From Candidatus Yonathbacteria bacterium RIFCSPHIGHO2_01_FULL_51_10 (GTDB lineage Bacteria; Patescibacteriota; Minisyncoccia; Phycocordibacterales; UBA1539_B): DNA of 6,411 nt. The position numbers and the translations under genes were made by a program. The notes below the pieces were generated by a model, which worked only from the letters and a program-made list of their open reading frames with translations, did not search any database and had not been told where the DNA came from. This document shows positions 3,209 through 6,411 of this stretch, piece by piece (the stretch's first letter is position 1; every line of letters begins with the position of its first letter). The stretch lies in assembly GCA_001823505.1 (NCBI GenBank), contig MHUS01000023.1:1-6411 (forward strand). The letters run 5' to 3'.

Positions 3209-3736
3209 TTACCCCTGCTTCACGCGGATGTTCTGTACGCGTGCCTTGTCTATCTTGGGGAGCTTGAGCATGAGGAGGCCGTGTTTCTGCGATGCCTCTA
3301 CCAGTTCCGGCTCGATCTCTTGGGGCAAAACAAGGGTGCGAGAAAATCCACCCCAGTACAGTTCGCGGGTGAAATACTGCGCAGAGGGGATCTGCTGGAG
3401 CGGATCGCGCCGACCCTTGATCGTGACCATTTCGCGAGTCACGGAGACATTCAAGGTGTCGGGGGAAACCCCTGCGACCATTGCCTGGACAATGATCTCT
3501 TTGTCGGTCTGGTAGACATCCACGGCGAGCTCTCCCTCACTTGCTTCTTCCTCAAGCCATTCGCCATGCGATGGTGCCCCGCCGGCGGGTGCTCCCGGGC
3601 GCTGTGTAGTGACCTTGGGAAAGGTGCGTTCCTCTCCTGCGCCTTCGTCATTTTCTTCGAGGTTGATCGTTCCCGTGAGACGCTCAAAAAATGATCGCTT
3701 GTCCTTCTCTTTTTCTTTTGATGTGATGGTGAACAT
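3209..3736 (-). CDS. Small heat shock protein (Hsp20 / alpha-crystallin family)
   Basis: This 175-residue protein is an ATP-independent chaperone that binds unfolding proteins in the cytoplasm. Residues 1-65 form a charged, Gly/Pro-rich N-terminal arm. The alpha-crystallin domain covers about 69-161, starting ELAVDVYQTDKEIIVQAMVA and including the beta-strand pair around SPDTLNVSVTREMVTIKGRR. It ends with the hallmark A-x5-GLLMLKLPK (148-161). The C-terminus has an I-x-V motif (IRV, 170-172), which in this family docks into a neighbouring subunit during oligomer assembly. The ATG lies two bases after the prsW-like stop codon, without a Shine-Dalgarno, pointing to coupled translation in the valS-prsW-hsp20 operon. 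No separate heat-shock promoter (sigma-32 box or CIRCE) is visible upstream. The shared two-way terminator follows. Confidence 0.95.
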   Translation of the reverse strand: MFTITSKEKEKDKRSFFERLTGTINLEENDEGAGEERTFPKVTTQRPGAPAGGAPSHGEWLEEEASEGELAVDVYQTDKEIIVQAMVAGVSPDTLNVSVTREMVTIKGRRDPLQQIPSAQYFTRELYWGGFSRTLVLPQEIEPELVEASQKHGLLMLKLPKIDKARVQNIRVKQG

Positions 3737-3738
3737 AC

Positions 3739-4488
3739 TTATGCGATGGGGTTTACGGGGTAGACGCGTTTGATGCGTTCAAATATTAAAATGATCAAAA
3801 CAGAGATGCTCCAGAAAATTGCAAATGTGCCCAATGCATCCCCAATGCTTTGTACCTTAAGTATAGAGAAATTAAAGACGGCATGCAAGGACGTTGCCGC
3901 AAGGATACCCACGATCGTTGCCGCAATGCGCATGGAAAATCCTCGATAAAAGGCAAATCCCAACGCAATACCAATAAATGCCGATGATGCCACGTGGAGC
4001 AATGTTGCACCGATGAATCGGAGGTTGCCGTTTAAAAGCCCTAGAACAAGGCCGCTTTGGGTGATGGTGTTGAGGAGGTACAAAGTATTCTCTGCCGCAG
4101 CAAATCCCAATGCAACGGTGATCATATAAATTAGGGCGTCAATCGGTTCATCAAAGTAGCGGCTCCCCAGGGCGACAAGCGCGAAGGCAAAGTATTTAAA
4201 AAGCTCTTCGACGCCGGCAAAGAGCACAACGAGGTGGGGGTAGGCGACGAGTGCGTCTGCGTATGAAGTGGCTCCGCTCGTGGCGAATGCAAAGAGGCTC
4301 TGCTCGATCGGCACGGCGGCGAGCGCAGTGATCATGCCGCCACAGAAAGCGAGTGCGGTGAGTCGTTTTGGTTCCGGATGCTCGCGGTCCTCCTTGAGCC
4401 AGAACCACAGCCAGATAAGTACGGGCAAAATACCTCCTGCTAAGGAAAGGAGAAACGCTTGAGGAATGGTTAGGACAATAGCGGCCAT
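3739..4488 (-). CDS. PrsW-family intramembrane protease
   Basis: This 249-residue protein is very hydrophobic, with about seven or eight predicted membrane helices. It carries the conserved PrsW (family M82) landmarks in order: the loop KEDREHPEP (32-40), the EE-x-x-K signature AGVEELFKYF (E94, E95, K98), D117, E133 in GFAAAENTLYL, H165 in ATLLHVASSAF, and H202 with N206 in LHAVFNF. These residues lie in or near membrane segments and are the presumed active site. Known PrsW from Bacillus cleaves an anti-sigma factor at site 1; the substrate here is unknown and no anti-sigma factor gene is in the window. The start overlaps the end of valS by 19 bases and hsp20 begins two bases after the stop, so the three genes are probably co-transcribed. 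Confidence 0.9.
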   Translation of the reverse strand: MAAIVLTIPQAFLLSLAGGILPVLIWLWFWLKEDREHPEPKRLTALAFCGGMITALAAVPIEQSLFAFATSGATSYADALVAYPHLVVLFAGVEELFKYFAFALVALGSRYFDEPIDALIYMITVALGFAAAENTLYLLNTITQSGLVLGLLNGNLRFIGATLLHVASSAFIGIALGFAFYRGFSMRIAATIVGILAATSLHAVFNFSILKVQSIGDALGTFAIFWSISVLIILIFERIKRVYPVNPIA

Positions 4489-6411
4489 GAAGATACCATG
4501 AGAAGATTTTTTTCATTCTTCGCGAATGCTTCGGGGTGCACGGTATGCATAATGCCCCAGAGCTCTTCGGTGACGAACGGCATAAAGGGATGGAGAAGCG
4601 TGATGGATGTCCGCAGTATGTTCCAGAGCACAAATTGTGCAGCAGCTTTTTCTCGCTCATCGCCGCCCATGAGTCGCTTCTTTTGCTCCTCAATGATTAT
4701 ATCAGCAAATATGTGCCAAAAATAGCCGTAGAGTTCTTCGGCGGCGAGGTGGAGGCGGAACGCCTCAACATGCTCGGTGGTTGTTTTGATGAGCGTATCA
4801 AGCTCCGCGAGAATTTCTTCGTCACGTTGGGTTAACAGCGGCTTCACGGAAAGATCTGCCCCCTCAGCATTCGTGAGCACGAATCGTGCCGCATTCCAGA
4901 TCTTGTTGGCGAAATGTTTGTAACCTTTTATTTTATTTTCATCAAAACTCACATCATTTCCTATCGCCGTTCCCACCAAGAGTCCCATGCGTAGTGCGTC
5001 CGCCCCATACTTCTCGATCATATCAAGGGGGTCAACGCCATTCCCGATAGATTTACTGAATTTTCGCCCCTGCTTGTCGCGTACGAGTCCATGAATAAGG
5101 ACCGTTTTAAATGGCGCTTGCCCAAGGTGGAACCCACTCATGAGAATCATACGCGACACCCACAAGTTAAGAATTTCATAGGCAGGGGACATGAAAGAAG
5201 TAGGGTGAAATTGTTTCAAGTCGGTTGTTTTTTCGGGCCAGCCAAGCGTTGAGAATGTCCACAAGGCAGATGAAAACCATGTATCCAAAACATCAGAGTC
5301 TTGCTCCCAGCCCTCTCCTTGAGGCGCCTCTACTCCACAGTAGGTTTCGAGCACGACTCCATCCGAATCTTTTTTGTACCAAACAGGGATCCTGTGGCCA
5401 AACCATATTTGTCGTGAAATGCACCAGTCGTGGAGATTTTCTACCCAATGGAAGTATGATTTACTGAAGCGCTCTTGGGGCATTTGGACGGAGCCATTCT
5501 TCACCGCGAGGCGCATTAGCTCCTTAAGGGTCAGAGAAGATCCGGTTTCGATGCCGGTGATCTCAGAATGGCCCATAGTGAAAGGTCTATCGACGGCGAC
5601 AAACCATTGAAGTTTCGGCAATGGTTCGATCACCGCACCGGTACGCTCCGCTGTTGAAACATTTTGCTTCACTTCTTCTTCTTTTTCCAACAGATCATGT
5701 TTCTTGAGCCACTCGACAACGAGTTCACGCGCCTCACCAACTTTTTTGTTGTTGAGCGGTCCTTCGACGGTCATTTTGGCGTACTCGTTGATCACTTGAA
5801 CAACAGGTAGTTTATGGCGCTGTGCAATCTCCCAGTCGATCATGCTGTGCGCAGGGGTTACGCCAAGTGCTCCCGTACCGAATTCTTGTTCGACGCTTTC
5901 GTCAGCAACAATTTTTATATGGATAGGTACATCACAAAAAACGATGTCATATTCTTTGCCGATATATTGTTTATAGCGCGTGTCGTCGGGATGAACGGCA
6001 ACGGCGGTATCACCTACTTTTGTTTCCGGGCGGGTCGTTGAGATGGGGATAGGGAAGTCCTTGCTGTAGCGGAAGGTGTAGAGCTTCGCGGTGCGTTCTT
6101 CGTAAACGGTCTCATCATCGGAGATCACGGTCTGCCCTTTTGGGTCCCAGTTGACAATGCGATGCCCGCGATAGATGAGCCCTGCATCGTACATAGTTTT
6201 AAAAGCGGTCATCACTGCGGTGTAGCGCGGTGCGTCAAGGGTGTAGGCATAGCGCGACCAGTCGAGTGATGCGCCTAACTTTTTGATCTGACTGAGAATG
6301 ATATGCTCGTGGTCGAGAGCAAATGCTTTGACGCGCCGCACGAGCTCTTCTCTGCCAAGATCGTGCCGAGTTTTGCCTTCCTCTTTTTGAATATTTTTTT
6401 CAACACGGGAT
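4470..6411 (-). CDS. valS: Valyl-tRNA synthetase, N-terminus beyond the window
   Basis: The reading frame is open to the window edge (codons from 6410), so about 646 C-terminal residues are present; the HIGH motif lies outside. ValRS charges tRNA-Val and clears mischarged threonine. Visible features, in order: IVNWDPKGQTVISDDE; the editing (CP1) domain with STTRPETKVGDTAVAVHPDD (near 6041) and GTGALGVTPAHSMIDWEIAQ (about 5823-5880), which keeps the second Asp but has Ser where AHD is usual; WCISRQIWFGHRIPVWY; the KMSKS loop as KFSKS (5063-5049) followed by IGNGVDPLDMIEKYGADALR; and the anticodon-binding domain ending LLHPFMPFVTEELWG. The protein stops soon after this, so it lacks the C-terminal coiled-coil arm found in E. 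coli ValRS. The GTG at 6341 is an internal valine. The end overlaps the prsW-like start. Confidence 0.97.
   Translation of the reverse strand, partial: SRVEKNIQKEEGKTRHDLGREELVRRVKAFALDHEHIILSQIKKLGASLDWSRYAYTLDAPRYTAVMTAFKTMYDAGLIYRGHRIVNWDPKGQTVISDDETVYEERTAKLYTFRYSKDFPIPISTTRPETKVGDTAVAVHPDDTRYKQYIGKEYDIVFCDVPIHIKIVADESVEQEFGTGALGVTPAHSMIDWEIAQRHKLPVVQVINEYAKMTVEGPLNNKKVGEARELVVEWLKKHDLLEKEEEVKQNVSTAERTGAVIEPLPKLQWFVAVDRPFTMGHSEITGIETGSSLTLKELMRLAVKNGSVQMPQERFSKSYFHWVENLHDWCISRQIWFGHRIPVWYKKDSDGVVLETYCGVEAPQGEGWEQDSDVLDTWFSSALWTFSTLGWPEKTTDLKQFHPTSFMSPAYEILNLWVSRMILMSGFHLGQAPFKTVLIHGLVRDKQGRKFSKSIGNGVDPLDMIEKYGADALRMGLLVGTAIGNDVSFDENKIKGYKHFANKIWNAARFVLTNAEGADLSVKPLLTQRDEEILAELDTLIKTTTEHVEAFRLHLAAEELYGYFWHIFADIIIEEQKKRLMGGDEREKAAAQFVLWNILRTSITLLHPFMPFVTEELWGIMHTVHPEAFAKNEKNLLMVSSWPLLS

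Noticed and set aside
3135..3694. Plus-strand frames opposite the Hsp20 gene
   Set aside because: They are shadows of the clear alpha-crystallin coding sequence on the minus strand and span the two-way terminator.
6339..6341. GTG as the start of ValRS
   Set aside because: The frame continues to the window edge with typical ValRS sequence (RVEKNIQKEEGKTRHDLGRE), so the codon is an internal valine.

Overview
The window looks like a piece of a small bacterial genome of moderate GC content, most likely from the Candidate Phyla Radiation (Patescibacteria, Parcubacteria-like). That placement is inferred from the style of the genes, not from a marker tree. The grounds are: a housekeeping set of small proteins; a short valyl-tRNA synthetase that stops after the anticodon-binding domain; very small membrane proteins; tRNAs with encoded CCA; and genes whose extended -10 promoters lie almost on the start codon, with no Shine-Dalgarno sequence.

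Layout. Positions 2-649 (+) hold the C-terminal third of elongation factor 4 (lepA). A 17-bp inverted repeat (650-774) filled with mini-hairpins follows. Next come a small cysteine-containing membrane-anchored protein (861-1115, +), a strong terminator (1174-1199), an easily missed 37-residue membrane peptide on the minus strand (1198-1311), and a divergent FtsB/DivIC-like division protein (1369-1749, +). tRNA-Gly(UCC) follows at 1771-1844 with a terminator directly behind it. A 101-residue coiled-coil/membrane protein (2079-2384, +) comes next, then tRNA-Phe(GAA) (2600-2676). A 117-residue protein of unknown function (2791-3144, +) has its own consensus promoter, leader hairpin and ribosome binding site. 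A two-way terminator at 3152-3189 separates it from a minus-strand operon transcribed valS (5' end outside the window) - prsW-like intramembrane protease - hsp20.

The minus-strand operon is tightly packed: prsW overlaps the end of valS by 19 bases and hsp20 starts two bases after prsW stops. It joins translation fidelity (ValRS with an editing domain) to membrane proteolysis and a small heat-shock chaperone.

The most unusual DNA is around the two tRNA genes. A 21-base stretch of the tRNA-Gly 3' end recurs behind it in inverted orientation, exact but split by a 25-base insert that is itself a hairpin. A third, degenerate direct copy lies at 2011-2027. Upstream of tRNA-Phe are two degenerate copies of its 5' end, one split by a hairpin, alternating with a 47-base direct repeat (42/47 identical). 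The 101-residue membrane protein gene lies exactly between these two sets of tRNA-derived repeats.
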